A DNA stretch of 64,000 nucleotides from Linderina pennispora (taxonomy: Eukaryota > Kickxellomycota > Kickxellomycetes > Kickxellales > Kickxellaceae), in the NCBI RefSeq assembly GCF_002104995.1, contig NW_024468260.1, positions 1 to 64,000 of the forward strand, written 5' to 3'. Under the pieces are notes generated by a model. That model did not search any database and was not told where the DNA came from. It saw only the letters and a list, made by a program, of their open reading frames with translations. The position numbers were made by a program, and so were the translations under genes. Shown here piece by piece: positions 48,430 to 59,637 of the stretch. How positions within the stretch are numbered: the stretch's first letter is position 1; each line of letters opens with the position of its first letter.

Positions 48430-50630
48430 TTCTGTCCAAGCTGTGATTGTGCCAAGAGTAAGCAACAAGAGTATAATACGAGTGGTTTGTGAGCCAGAAA
48501 GGGGAAAGCTGAGAATGCCTGGCCGCTTTAACCCTGCTGCTTAAATAGTGCATCGTCACGTGGCGGAGCGTGGATACACACAGCCAATAGCCTACGCTTC
48601 TCTTTCAGGCAGCAAGGTCCTGTGCAAACTAGGTCTTGGCGTTCAGCGAGTACGATCTAACGGCCATGCATCTGCCATGGTAGCATACTTGCAGTGCATG
48701 AGGTGAGGCATGTAATACCCGGCTGTCTACAATGATATTGCTAGTGCTCATTCAAATATCTCCAGCTATTATCAGAAGAAAACCACCATTTAGCATATAT
48801 TGAGAATGGTGCCTCATGGTGTATTCTATTTTGTCACTTCTGTCTGGACCCTTCATTGCATTAGATGCAGAAAACAGACTAGCATCTGAATCTCTTGAAA
48901 TGTTTACAGCCAGTCATAATCTGCTGGTTGTACGCATTTTTGTCGAATATCTAACGACAGCCATCTGCACCCTGCTTCGGCTCAAGCCCTGGTTCAACAC
49001 GGCGTATCTGCTGCTGAATTTGTTCCTAGGGATGCAGGACTCCCAGCTTATTTTTACTCGTTGTCCATAGACATGTGCAGAAGATACAATAAGTCGCAAT
49101 ACCATTGATAAAATCTGTATAGACAGAGAAATCAAATATACTTGCCCATTCCTACGCTCATACTTGATAACTGAGCTTACGCGCCGCTCCAACATAGCAG
49201 TTGAGGAATCTGCCAAGGAAATCATCCACGCTGTCGGTGTTATCACCTATAAAGAGCCATATTGGGCCGTGTATCCTCTCACCGCTGCAGTATCTTCCAA
49301 AAGCCTCGCACCTGGCCATGGTCGACTAGGGCCAGGAACCCAAGTGATTCAGGTATGGTCCTTCCTATTTACGATCTGCACTGTGGTTCCAAATCCACAT
49401 GATTTCAGGAACCCATGGATCATGACCCTTGGGCCACAATGGCAATCCATACTATTCCGGGCGGCTGGCGCCACTACTTAGACGGGCACCCGCCCTTTTC
49501 ACCTGGTGATTTCTCCTTCCTTCTTTCATACAGCATATTTCATACGTTCAATATACGTCGTGGAAAGGTGCTTGGAGAGTAAACGTGTTCTAGACAGTTG
49601 CAGGAGGCTGTCTATCTAAGTGTACCGTACCCGAGACACAGCATGCATAGAACCACCAATGTGTTGTTGGACTAGACCATAAGGTGGGAAATACAGGGCC
49701 GTGAGGAGAGGCAAAGCCAAAAAAGGAATGAGTAACGCAATACATGATATGTCGATATGTGTGTATCTTCGTTGAGTCTGCGTTGTGAACGAATCCTCCA
49801 ACAACGATGTATCAGCCCAGAAGTGTGCAAACTGTGTGAGCTTCATATAATCAAAAGGTGACAGTCAACGATTGTATTTACATATGAAAAGCAAAAGAAA
49901 ATGGAAAGGATGAGAGTGAGCTTAGATTTTCTATACCATCACTCAGGTACCACAGCCAAAATTTGATGATAAATGAAGGCAAAGTAAATAACAGGAAATA
50001 AACCTATAGTTCAAGATAATTGGATATTGATATTCGAACAACGATTGTCTTTGACATTATAAACTCTTATATTAAACATTGTCTACAGCAATGACATTTC
50101 ATTAAGCCGAGCACCTTTTACGCGGTCACAGCGTGGCATATAAAGCAGTAATGGATACACAGCTAATTTGAGTTGTGCCTGATTCAACATGTCGAATATA
50201 TGAAGTAGGATTCAAAGCATCGATGATCATCAAACTATGATAAATGAATCATAGCCAGAGTGATATGAATATGCCAACTAGTAAAGCTACACAAAGTAAT
50301 ATTGCAGAACCTGGGAGGACGTGAAAACATCAATATCCCAAGGTCATGAGAAAAATAAATAGGTATACCAATGGATGTACATATAAACATGATACTGAAT
50401 TGTTTTAACAATAATACGATTTGGGAAATTAAGCATATACACTACTGCACTGTACATGTAAATAAGTAGAGAGGCTTTCATATTTATTCATAGTTTCAGC
50501 TGCTACAGGGCCACGAGTGTCAGAAAAACTAAACAAAGGATTGAATTATCGACCATATCTTTATGGATGATTTAAATTGCCTGTAACTCAGCGGTTTGAA
50601 CGGTGGTTATCCTGAGAAAAGCGCTTTAAA
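48430..50630. other. Gene-poor 2.2-kb stretch
   Basis: AT-rich from about 48650 on. ORFs at 48816-49070 and 49164-49481 (84 and 105 codons, plus strand) show no recognisable motif and no neighbours of the same frame. They may be relics of a decayed element but I cannot support that. No repeat shared with the rest of the window was found here. Confidence 0.4.
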
Positions 50631-50702
50631 TCCGCAATGGTCCAGTGGCTAGGATCCGACGCTCTCACCGTCGTGGCCGGGGTTCGATTCCCCGTTGCGG
50701 AA
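50631..50702 (+). tRNA. tRNA-Glu (anticodon CTC)
   Basis: Acceptor TCCGCAA pairs with TTGCGGA. The D arm is GGTCCAGTGGCTAGGATCC. The anticodon arm GACG-CTCTCAC-CGTC has CTC at 34-36. The T arm is CCGGG-GTTCGATT-CCCCG type with the B box. It is followed by CTTTTTGTTTTTTTTG, a strong Pol III terminator. No intron. Confidence 0.96.
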
Positions 50703-51565
50703 CTTTTTGTTTTTTTTGCAATCGCTGCTGAATCCGGTGGCAGTCCACATTTGTCTCTCATTTAGTAAAGCGCTGCAAGTACTTGTTTAGCAAGATTGTC
50801 TGTATGTTGCTTTGAGGGAATTTGGTGGTTTTTTATAGCTGGCATTGTCGCTGCCTGTGGAGTGCTAACTTAATCAATGTGAACTCAAATGACTCCCAGC
50901 TTAGAGTTAACCCATTCTGGACACTATGACAATACACTACTGGCCATTTTTAGTGCATTAAATATTGAGAGTAAATTATTATTGATGTATTCCAAAGATG
51001 CAGTAGGTTGTACCACATAATATGATTCCTGCTGCTAGGGGGTACCAAGAACAATTTATCAATGCACTGAGTATGAATAAAGAATTCCAAAGTTTACTAC
51101 AAGTATGGTTGGTACTAGTACTCCATACAAATCAATAGCTTGGAGAGAAATATAGCAACCCCTGTTCCTAGACAGGGAGGGATAGGGGTGTTGACTATAT
51201 AATATAAAAAAGTTCTTATTGACATAGTGACTAAGATAGTAAACTGAGTAACTCAAAAACACTATGCAATATATACTTCTGTTATTAAGAGAAATATCTA
51301 GAATCTGCCCTTACTAAATGGGCTTTATACTTAAAGGATTATTATATTTGAAATACATAGCAGAATCATGAGAGTCCACTAGTCCAGTCTAATAACATTT
51401 AAGTACTGATCTACTCCCACCTCACTATGCCAATAACTAAACTATATAAAATCAGACCACAAGCTAATTAGACCCTCCCCTTTTTCTCTAGTCAGTCTTA
51501 TTTCACCTTTTATTTTGCTCATATATATACTTATAAATACTCATCCTATCCCTAAGGTTAATATA
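50703..51565. other. AT-rich spacer
   Basis: 860 bp between tRNA-Glu and foldback M3. Only short ORFs (67 codons at most, 51059-51262 minus). No supported feature. Confidence 0.4.
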
Positions 51566-52023
51566 GGGGGTTATTATTAGACTTATAAATTTTAGTATTT
51601 TACAATTTTAATAGATATTTAATTAATTATTTTCAGAACAGATTTTTACTACTAACTATTTTTATTATGGTTATTATTAATTGTTATATCCAGATTGTTT
51701 CTGTGCTTATAAATGATTTCTAAGACACAAATATTTTTCTTACTGTTTTACCCAAACTACTATTGGCATTTTAGAAAAGTTTTAGTGAATATAACTTCCT
51801 TATAGTTGCTTAGCCATATCTATTGTGTTATTGAATTTTGTTGCCCAATGATATTTAACTCCTAAATATACAATTTTTTTCTTTCTAGTTGAAATTATGT
51901 TCACTGAAACTTTTCCAAGATGCTGATAGCAGTTTGGGTGAAAATTTTATTTCACTGAAATTGCCAGTAGTTTCAACATGAATAAATAATTGTTATGCAG
52001 ATATCTAACTCTGAACGACCTCC
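51566..52023. mobile_element. Foldback/MITE copy M3 (diverged)
   Basis: Left end GGGGGTTATTATTAGAC; right end CTGAACGACCTCC. Shares with M1 and M2 the blocks ATGTTCACTGAAACTTTTCC, TTGTTGCCCAATGATA and GCTTAGCC.TATCTATTG. Like M2 it carries the two different end types. It has more substitutions and C-to-T/G-to-A changes than the others, so it is older. No ORF. Confidence 0.8.
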
Positions 52024-52418
52024 AGTAATAGTAAACAGGGCATCTACTTTATAATGCATTCGGCTGTATTTGCCCTGTACTTTTGTGGCATCCGCTACCA
52101 ACAGTATTCTATTATACTAGCCGCAGCATAGTGGAACTGTAATATCATATGCTGGTTCGGCTAAGCACTTAGTGTGGTAGAGTCAGGAGAAAGACCCCGC
52201 TGGCTTGCAATTTGTGCCTGCAGATTGGCCGCGCACATTTCTTCCGAATCGCCTGATCGATTAAGACCGCATTAAATCTAAGGCTGACCTCACCACCGAT
52301 CTGGATTCGCTTTTTCACTAGCAGTTTCGCTGGTTGGTCTCTTTATCTCCATCACCTCTCGTCCTTTCAAATTCACTGTCGCAGCTGCAGCTGTTTGAAT
52401 AAACAATTTCCTTGCATA
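52024..52418. other. Promoter/leader region of mitochondrial SerRS
   Basis: 395 bp, becoming pyrimidine-rich (TGGTCTCTTTATCTCCATCACCTCTCG) before the ATG at 52419. No other feature seen. Confidence 0.4.
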
Positions 52419-53993
52419 ATGACGCTGTGCCGGCTGCAGACGCTGCTTCGTTTACCTGTCCACCGACGCCAGGCACTCGCGGTCAAGCTGCTGAAGCGGA
52501 CACTGATCCAGCCGTCGTTTAATTACAAATATATCCGGGACAATGCAGACGAGCTGCTGGAGAATGCCAAGCAGCGCAACGTACATGACGCACAGCCTCA
52601 CCGAGTAGGCATTCTGTATGACGAGTTTCGGGATATAACGTCGCAGATCAACGAGCGCCGCAGCGAACTCAATGTCCTATCCAAACAGCTGGCACAGCAA
52701 GCCAAGGACAAGGGGCTGCAGGTCAACGCTGAGGAGCACAGGGCGATGATGAGCGATCTGCGGAGTCAGGCTAAATCGTGCAAAACTCTGGTCCAGGAGC
52801 TTGAGCGCAAAGTCAGTGGCGTCGAGGCACAGCTGATGCATGAAGCAGCAAAAATCCCAAACCTAACACACCCGGACACACCAGTGGGTGGCGAACTGAA
52901 TGCGCGAACAGTCAGAATCGAAGGTTTGCTACACACAGTTGACCGGATACCTAACAACCCAAGCGATCTGTCACATCTGTCCAGTGTCGAGTTCCGCGAT
53001 CACTACGATTTGGTACGCGACCTTGATATTGTCGACATGCAGGCTGGAGCGCAGGTAGCTGGCAGCAGGTTCCACTACTGGAAGGGGGCTGGGGCGCTGC
53101 TTGAGCTAGCACTGGTGCAGTATGCAATGACTAGAGCGAGCGCAGCAGGATTCATTCCGCATATTACTCCCGATGTCGCACGCAGCAGCATTGTTGACGC
53201 ATGCGGGTTCCGGCCGCGCTCTAGTGCCGAGGAGCTGGAGCTAGACAATGCGCTCAGTGGCGATCTCAAGGCTAAGGCTAACAACCAGCCATCGGGCGAG
53301 GCCAGCCAGATCTACCGGGCCATCCCGGTTGCTGAGGAATCACGCAACGACGATAATAATGACTCTGACCCATTGTGTCTGGTTGCTACGGCAGAGATTC
53401 CGCTGGTGGCAATGAAGCAGAAACAGATCCTTGATGGGTCAACACTTCCATACGCAGTGGCTGGACTCAGCCATTGCTTCCGTGCCGAGGCTGGTGCGCG
53501 TGGACGCGACACCCGCGGAATCTACCGGCTGCACCAGTTCACAAAGGTTGAGCTGGTATCGCTCGCGCTGCCAGAGCAGAGCCAGACCGAGCTGGAGCGC
53601 TTGGTGGGCTTCCAGACAGCACTGTACCGAGATCTGGGACTGACGTTCCGCATCTTGCAGATGCCTACGCATGAGCTGGGCGCCAGTGCATTCCAAAAGT
53701 TTGACATTGAGGCGTGGATGCCTGGACGCAGGGCGTGGGGGGAGATCTCGAGCGCATCGAACTGCACCGATTACCAAGCGAGACGGCTCGGCATTCGTGC
53801 TCGTGTGGCTGGCGGGGATGGTGGACCCCCGGTGTTTGTCCATACGCTGAACGCGACGGCGATTGCTGTGCCGCGTTTGGCTGTGGCGCTGCTCGAGTCG
53901 TTCCAGCGTCCGGGCGGCGAAGTGGTTGTGCCGCAGGTGCTCCGGCCGTGGATGATGGGCATGGATGTGCTCAGGCGGCCGGCTAGCAGCTGA
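52419..53993 (+). CDS. Seryl-tRNA synthetase, mitochondrial type
   Basis: 524 residues. Charges tRNA-Ser. An N-terminal basic, hydroxylated segment (MTLCRLQTLLRLPVHRRQAL) looks like a mitochondrial presequence. The SerRS coiled-coil arm follows (NERRSELNVLSKQLAQQAKD ... LVQELERKVSGVEAQLMHEA). Class II motifs: motif 2 HCFRAEAGARGRDTRGIYR followed by LHQFTKVELV, and motif 3 with NATAIAVPRLAVALLE. EISSASNCTDYQARRLGI is the typical SerRS block. An acidic insertion (ESRNDDNNDSDP) lies before TAEIPL. The first ATG is 52419 (upstream frame has only a TTG). Intact. Confidence 0.94.
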   Translation: MTLCRLQTLLRLPVHRRQALAVKLLKRTLIQPSFNYKYIRDNADELLENAKQRNVHDAQPHRVGILYDEFRDITSQINERRSELNVLSKQLAQQAKDKGLQVNAEEHRAMMSDLRSQAKSCKTLVQELERKVSGVEAQLMHEAAKIPNLTHPDTPVGGELNARTVRIEGLLHTVDRIPNNPSDLSHLSSVEFRDHYDLVRDLDIVDMQAGAQVAGSRFHYWKGAGALLELALVQYAMTRASAAGFIPHITPDVARSSIVDACGFRPRSSAEELELDNALSGDLKAKANNQPSGEASQIYRAIPVAEESRNDDNNDSDPLCLVATAEIPLVAMKQKQILDGSTLPYAVAGLSHCFRAEAGARGRDTRGIYRLHQFTKVELVSLALPEQSQTELERLVGFQTALYRDLGLTFRILQMPTHELGASAFQKFDIEAWMPGRRAWGEISSASNCTDYQARRLGIRARVAGGDGGPPVFVHTLNATAIAVPRLAVALLESFQRPGGEVVVPQVLRPWMMGMDVLRRPASS

Positions 53994-54348
53994 TATTAGC
54001 AGGGCAGCTAGCAGTTCCTTTTTGGCGCACGCATGTGTAGCCTGCAGCCCAGTGCAGCATGCAGCACATATTGGCAATGCACAGACATGCGCGACATGCA
54101 CACCCCATGGCATCCGTGTCACCGAGTGGGAGCCGAAAATTTAATCATCCGGCTTCCCGCCAGGTCCCCTCAATGGGGAGTTTTGTCGGACAAGGGAGAA
54201 GCGGTTCGGTTTAAATATGCGCTCATCCAGCCCAGTCGCCTGGCCCCAATTGACTTTTTCTCCTCAGCTTTAATCTCTGCTCTTCTGCACTAGTGCTGGT
54301 AGCTTTTTGGTTTTCGCATATTAATTGACGCCACCCTTCCAGCCAATA
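53994..54348. other. Intergenic
   Basis: 355 bp between two plus-strand genes. CTCCTCAGCTTTAATCTCTG and GCATATTAATTGACG occur before the ATG at 54349. No supported feature. Confidence 0.4.
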
Positions 54349-56038
54349 ATGCCAGTGAACTCACCAATCGCCAATGTCGCGATTCCAGACCAGGACATCA
54401 CATCGTACTTCTTCGAGCAGGCGCAGCGCCGGGTAGACCGGCTGGGCACGCAGGGCTGCACAGAGCCTGCAATTGTCACCGACGCACAGACCAAAGCGAC
54501 GCTGTGCTTCTCTGATATCAAGCACCAGGCACGGCGAATCGCTGGATTTCTCCGGTCGCTTGGGTTCGGCGGGCCGGCTCAGGGCAGTAATCTACCTGAC
54601 GGGCTCAACGACGTCGCTGCAGTGCTCGCGCCCAACGACATTGCATTCAGCGCCATCCACTTTGGTACGCTGATTGCAGGCGGCACATACATGGCCGTCA
54701 ACCCCCAGCAGAGCGTGCAGGCCCTGGCACACCAGCTCAAAGACGTTGACGCGCGTGTTGTGTTCACTACAGCCCACCTGCTCCCGGTTCTGCAGCAGGT
54801 GTGTGACGCAGCAGGACTGGACATTCCCACATCCAACATTGTTCTTATCCAGGGCTGCAGCGACGGATTCACAACGCTGGACACGGCCATTGATGGAGCT
54901 GCTGCCATTGAGTCCCACCGAGTCACCAGTCCAGAAGAGCTTAACCGGGTTGCACTAATCGTATACTCGTCGGGAACGACCGGCAAAGCCAAGGGCATCA
55001 TGCTAACGCATCGCAACATCGTGTCCATGTACGTCATGGTGGGCGGATACTCTGCGCGCAGCCACGCACATGGCGACAGCGACTCTGCTGCCAGTGTTCA
55101 ACCACAGAGCAATGTTTTGTCAGCCTTGCCGCTGTACTTCCTGTATGGCCATTGTGTGCTGTGCTACCAACCGCTGACCAGCGGCGACCTGATCGTACAA
55201 ATGGCTGGGTTTGAGCTCGACCCGTACCTTGCAGCCATCGACTCATACAAGATCAATCGGCTGAGCCTGACACCGGCAGTTTTATACGACATCGCAGCAG
55301 GGATTACAAAGATGGGTGGCATTGCACAGTCAGCAGCAACTGGAAACAGGTACGACATTGGCTCTGTCAAGATGGTCGGGTGCGGTGGGGCGTCGCTTCC
55401 GCATGCGCTGAAGAAGTCGTACTCGCAGCTCCTCAATGGGTCGCCGATTATCCAGGGCTATGGCATGGCCGAGTCGACGTCGATAATCGCCGGCAGTTCC
55501 TGGGCTACGCCGTGTGAGGGTGCTGTTGGAGTGCTGTATCCGAACAGCTCAGCCATGGTCATTGGCACTGACGGACAGGAAACTGGTGGGTTTGGTGAGC
55601 TGTGTGTGAGTGGACCCCAATGTGATGCATGGGTACGTCAATACTGCCACGTCACCAGTTGCCAGCGGCTTTTTGCGCACAGGCGACTATGCACGCGTGA
55701 GCACCGATGGCCATGTGTTTTTGCGTGGACGACTTGCCGACATAGTGTATACAGCAGAGGGAGCCGTGGTTCCTACCGATGTGGAGAATGCTCTGGCCGA
55801 CTGCTCGCTGGTCAGGGATTGCGCTGTCAAGGGCGAGGGCCCGAAGGGTTCGGCGATGCCCGTCGCCTATATCGTGCCCAGGGAGGCTGCTGCTAGCGAC
55901 AATACGCTGCAGCAGATATCCCAGTGGGCCAAGACGCACACAGGAGTCGCCGTCGAGTGCAGGGCGGTCGAGGCTATCCCGAAAAGCCCTGCAGGAAAGG
56001 TGCTCCGCTATTTGCTGGGCCAGGCAAGTGCGCAGTAA
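54349..56038 (+). CDS. 4CL-like AMP-forming acyl-CoA synthetase, second copy, one frame break
   Basis: About 562 residues from ATG 54349. Motifs: LIVYSSGTTGKAKGIMLTHR (P-loop), LSALPLYFLYGHC, IIQGYGMAESTSIIAG, GELCVSGP, then after the break NVMHGYVNTATSP, FLRTGDYARVSTDGHVFLRG, and the catalytic Lys motif IPKSPAGKVLRYLL. The break near 55615 is one extra C in GGACCCCAATG. Removing it reads SGPNVMHGY as expected. Overall architecture equals the gene at 40657, but similarity is limited and the intron positions are absent here, so the two are old paralogues. Substrate unknown. Ends in ASAQ, no peroxisomal signal. Confidence 0.88.
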
Positions 56039-56283
56039 AGCACCGCCAAGAGAGCTAGAGTTTGAGAACCAACTTTGCTGTCTTGGCTGTGCCGGTTGTG
56101 TGGCCAGAAATAAGCACTTACTGCTGGCTGGAAGGCAGGGCCAGCAGCAGGGCCGCGTGCCTCCGCATCCTCTCCAGGCGTCTAGCAGCGCACGTTGCCT
56201 CTTCCAACCTCATTGCCCGCCTTTTTGCTAGTATACAGCTTCACTTTGGAATTCACCATTTTCGTACTCTCATTTCTGTGTGC

Positions 56284-57514
56284 ATGGCCCGTGTAGAGAC
56301 CGCAACCTGTATGCAAGGGACGCCAGACTCGCTGGGCCACTGTGCCGGGCTTGCCAAGCGCTTACTCACTGACAGCCCTGTCAAGCTCCCGCTCGCCAGT
56401 GAGTCCACCACAGCCGCACGGCCAGAAGCATGGTCAGCGTCCGAGTCTGCCGCAGCTCTGGGCATCAACCGGCGAACCCCCAGTTCAGCACATGGCTCCA
56501 CAGGAGCAGAGACAGAAACCGAGCCGCTGGTTTTCGATCCCGAACCCGAGGTTCTGGAACTGTCGCGGCAAGGCGGACTAGCAGGCATCGTGCAGCCGGT
56601 AGCTGCAACAGTGTTCACAGCCCTGATATTTGTGCTGCCCGTTCTTTTCATTCTGGCCTTTGTATATCTGCCGTCGCTGCGCATCCCGCTCGCACTGTAT
56701 GTAGTATTCTGCTACAACGACCCGGCCATCAGCAATGGGGTAGGGCGCCCAGCATTGTGGGTGCGGCGCTTGGGTATATGGCGGCACATCAGTGCGTACT
56801 TCCCGGTGCGTGTGGTGCTGGAGCAGCGCCTGGATCCGAAGCAGTCGTATCTCCTGGGGATTGCGCCGCATGGCATCCTGGCCTTTGGCGGACAGGTCGC
56901 AGTGGGGGCGCAGAGCAGCGCCCTGTACCGTGCACTGGAAGGGACCACAGTGCATGTAGCTGCACTCCGTCCAGCATTGACACTGCCAGTGTTCCGCGAC
57001 TACCTGCTGGCACTGGGAGCGATTGCATCGTCGCGAGCGGCGATCCGCGAGTGTTTGGCGCGGGGAAAGGGACACAGCGTCGGGATCGTTGTGGGCGGTG
57101 CCAAGGAGAGTCTGTATACAAACCCAGGCCACCGCAAAATCGTCATGCGCCATCGCAAGGGATTCGTGCGGGAGGCCATCATGGCTGGCGCTCCGCTCGT
57201 GCCTGTCTACGTGTTTGGCGAGAACGATATCTTCACACAAGTCATGCACCCGCCATTGCGCAGGCTCCAAAAGTGGCTGCAAACAAAAGTCAAGTTTGCA
57301 CTGCCAGTATTCTACGGCCGCCTTGGCATGGTGCCGCGCCGCTCTCCGCTGACCGTTGCCATAGGAACGCCAATCGCTGTGCCCAAGATCGAGGCACCGA
57401 CTGCAGATGAGATAGACCTGTGTTCATGCTGACTTCATCCTTCAAATGGGCCGCCTGTACTCCAGGTTCCAGCCCATATACGATCCGCAGGGCGGAGACC
57501 TTGTAATCATCTAG
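56284..57514 (+). CDS. DGAT2-family acyl-CoA:acylglycerol acyltransferase, one frame break
   Basis: Makes triacylglycerol (or a related neutral lipid) at the ER. An acidic N-terminal ~85 residues precede a hydrophobic hairpin (VAATVFTALIFVLPVLFILAF). Active-site region: LLGIAPHGILAFGG (HPHG motif, here APHG). GGAKESLYTNPG matches the family GGA-E-----PG, RKGFVREAIMAGAPLVPVY follows, then FGENDIF. The printed frame stops at 57432 (CSC), but deleting the T at about 57421 gives DLVHADFILQMGRLYSRFQP and YDPQGGDLVII with stop at 57514, the normal DGAT2 tail. His-to-Ala in HPHG is unusual and could point to a monoacylglycerol or wax-type member, or a changed active site. Confidence 0.88.
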
Positions 57515-57581
57515 TGCTCAGCTAGTTTATCCGTGCTATTTGTAATACTACAGCTCTACTTCTTCGTCCAAGTATTCTATC

Positions 57582-57857
57582 ATGAAGCATCCGCCTGGAT
57601 CTCTTTTGTGGAGCAGGACTCGTAGACCAGTACAGGCCCTGCGGCAGTTTAGTCGCAAGCCAAATGACACGCAGCGTGCTGCTGCACATAGCAGCCGGAA
57701 GGAGCAGTTTGCTGTATACCGGATCGATACCAACGGCGTCCAGCATCCGCTGCAGGGAAAGTACGACACGCGGGCGGAAGCAGAGCGCATTGCCTCCCAC
57801 TACGATAGTCTTGGGCACAAGAACGGGTATTTTGTCAAGCGTGTCACTGGGGGCTAG
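57582..57857 (+). CDS. Small 91-aa protein with basic N-terminus, unknown
   Basis: MKHPPGSLLWSRTRRPVQAL with many Arg and no acids resembles a mitochondrial presequence. The rest has a compact unit FAVYRIDTNGVQHPLQGKYD followed by AEAERIASHYDSLGHKNGYF, a strand-helix-strand arrangement. GC content and codon use match neighbouring genes, which supports it as real. I do not recognise the family. Convergent with the vezatin-like gene, 31 bp between stops. Confidence 0.55.
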   Translation: MKHPPGSLLWSRTRRPVQALRQFSRKPNDTQRAAAHSSRKEQFAVYRIDTNGVQHPLQGKYDTRAEAERIASHYDSLGHKNGYFVKRVTGG

Positions 57858-57888
57858 AATAGCTGGCACATGAGCTGCTGTGGTCGCC

Positions 57889-59637
57889 TCATTTCCTAGA
57901 CCTTTCGTCAATGGCAGACCGAAGCTCGTTCAACATGCTGTGGATGTCGTTTCTGCGCTCGCGCGCCTCGATCTCGCCCTCACGTTTCTGGCGCTGCAGT
58001 CGGATACGCTCACTGCGGTCAAGGAGCTGCGGTTTTCCGTTAGAACTCTGCCCACGCGACTCCTGGATCGCTGGATCGGCCTCGAAGGTTTGCTCAGGAA
58101 CATCCAAGTCGTTCAGGTCAAACCCCGAGTACCCTAATACGCGTGCACCACCGGAAATATCGTGTTGGTCAACCACACAGTTTGTGCTTTCTCCGGAGCT
58201 GCTCGACGCCTGTGACCCCTCACTATCATCGCATGTCAAGACCGTCAGTGCTGCCTGGTATTGGGCATTGAGGGTGTCCAGTTCTGCCTTTAGTGATGAA
58301 AACAGCCGGGCTGTTGCTTCTGGGCTAGGTCGGTTTACCGCACCGCTGTTCAACTCCTGGCACCCGTCATCATCCAGCCCAATGCTTTCACGGCAGACTA
58401 TCATTTTCGCCCTAAGAGTATGCAGGGATTCTGACATGGCACTGAGCAGCCGAAGCAGCGGGTGTTGGCTAAGCGTGCGGTCAGACTTGATATCCATCAG
58501 CGATGCCCACCGTGCCGAGGTATGCGCCGAATTTTCGACCTTCCGTATCATGTCTACACCCTTTTCTGATGCAGCTCTGATATGTGCAAACATGGCCAGT
58601 GTCTTTCCCGAAAGTTCACTCCGCAGTGCTGCAGCGGAGCTCATCGTGGGTAAGGACAGTGGCTCGGCAGTGTCAAGCACTCGCTGCAGCCATCGCCGGC
58701 GTAGACCAAAGTGCAGCTCAAACCGGGCCCGTAGTACTTCGAGTGGCAGCCCGCTGTCGCTAAAATCGGTGTGCTGGGTGAACTTTTCTCTGGTTTGCGA
58801 TAGTTCAAGCAGGGTATCCTGGTCGGCAACCTGCTCAACAGCCAATGCAACCGCGTCAAACGATTCGCGCAATGCCTCACCAACTGCAGTGCGTAGGTAT
58901 ACTGCAGTGCGCATGGCTCCACGGCCTGGTCGGGCATCAACACCAGGTATGGAGCTGGGTGATGCCCAGCGAAACCCACGAGCTACAAGCTCAGTCTCCT
59001 GTACCAACCGCAGCGCGCGCTGTATCGCTACGTCTAGCACACGGCTCGATTGACACATGTCCGCAAGACTGTCAATATACTCCTCGGCTCGATGTGCTGC
59101 TGCTATTTGACTGGAGTACTTGTGCCATGATGACCAAACGACTGCAGCAGCTATGAGTGCACTCAGGGCCATCAGAGCTGGCCGTACGCTGCTTCTAGTC
59201 CTGAATAGGACAGCGGCACCAAGCACCAGCGGCCCAGCCGTATGCTTGGCTATGTCGTTACTACGACTGCTGCGCGGTCTTAGATCGCCCAATTGCTGGC
59301 TAGGCATATCAGTGGCGTGCCTGTGGCTAGTGCGTGGTGTGTACCGTACCGCCATGCAGCCAGAATTTGCCAGTGTACGCACAATGCTATCCCACATCAC
59401 AGAACACAGCCTGGCTTCGAACTCCATATCAGAACTATTTCCTAAAGATAGATTGCCATGCAGCCAGCTTTGTGCACGGGTCCAAAGCGATAGCGGGATA
59501 AGGGGTTTCGCATGGTCTGGTCCGCCGGTCGTGGTAAATCCAGCTCTATTGCTGTCAATGATCAATGATTCACCCGCTGCAATATCCTTCAAGTAGTCTC
59601 CAAGCGGTGAGTCTTCAAACGCGACCAGTTCAGTCAT
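57889..59637 (-). CDS. Vezatin/Inp2-like myosin-binding membrane protein
   Basis: 582 residues. A hydrophobic segment at about 148-168 (ALMALSALIAAAVVW) follows a polar N-terminus. Then comes the family's best signature, SSRVLDVAIQRALRLVQETELVARGFRWASPSS, as in vezatin and the yeast peroxisomal inheritance factor Inp2. RTAVYLRTAVGEALRESFDA is the next block. The C-terminal part is helical with a long Arg/Glu-rich coiled coil (SERIRLQRQKREGEIEARER). In yeast such proteins recruit class V myosin to an organelle; which organelle applies here is not visible. Intact, single exon. Confidence 0.68.
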   Translation of the reverse strand: MTELVAFEDSPLGDYLKDIAAGESLIIDSNRAGFTTTGGPDHAKPLIPLSLWTRAQSWLHGNLSLGNSSDMEFEARLCSVMWDSIVRTLANSGCMAVRYTPRTSHRHATDMPSQQLGDLRPRSSRSNDIAKHTAGPLVLGAAVLFRTRSSVRPALMALSALIAAAVVWSSWHKYSSQIAAAHRAEEYIDSLADMCQSSRVLDVAIQRALRLVQETELVARGFRWASPSSIPGVDARPGRGAMRTAVYLRTAVGEALRESFDAVALAVEQVADQDTLLELSQTREKFTQHTDFSDSGLPLEVLRARFELHFGLRRRWLQRVLDTAEPLSLPTMSSAAALRSELSGKTLAMFAHIRAASEKGVDMIRKVENSAHTSARWASLMDIKSDRTLSQHPLLRLLSAMSESLHTLRAKMIVCRESIGLDDDGCQELNSGAVNRPSPEATARLFSSLKAELDTLNAQYQAALTVLTCDDSEGSQASSSSGESTNCVVDQHDISGGARVLGYSGFDLNDLDVPEQTFEADPAIQESRGQSSNGKPQLLDRSERIRLQRQKREGEIEARERRNDIHSMLNELRSAIDERSRK

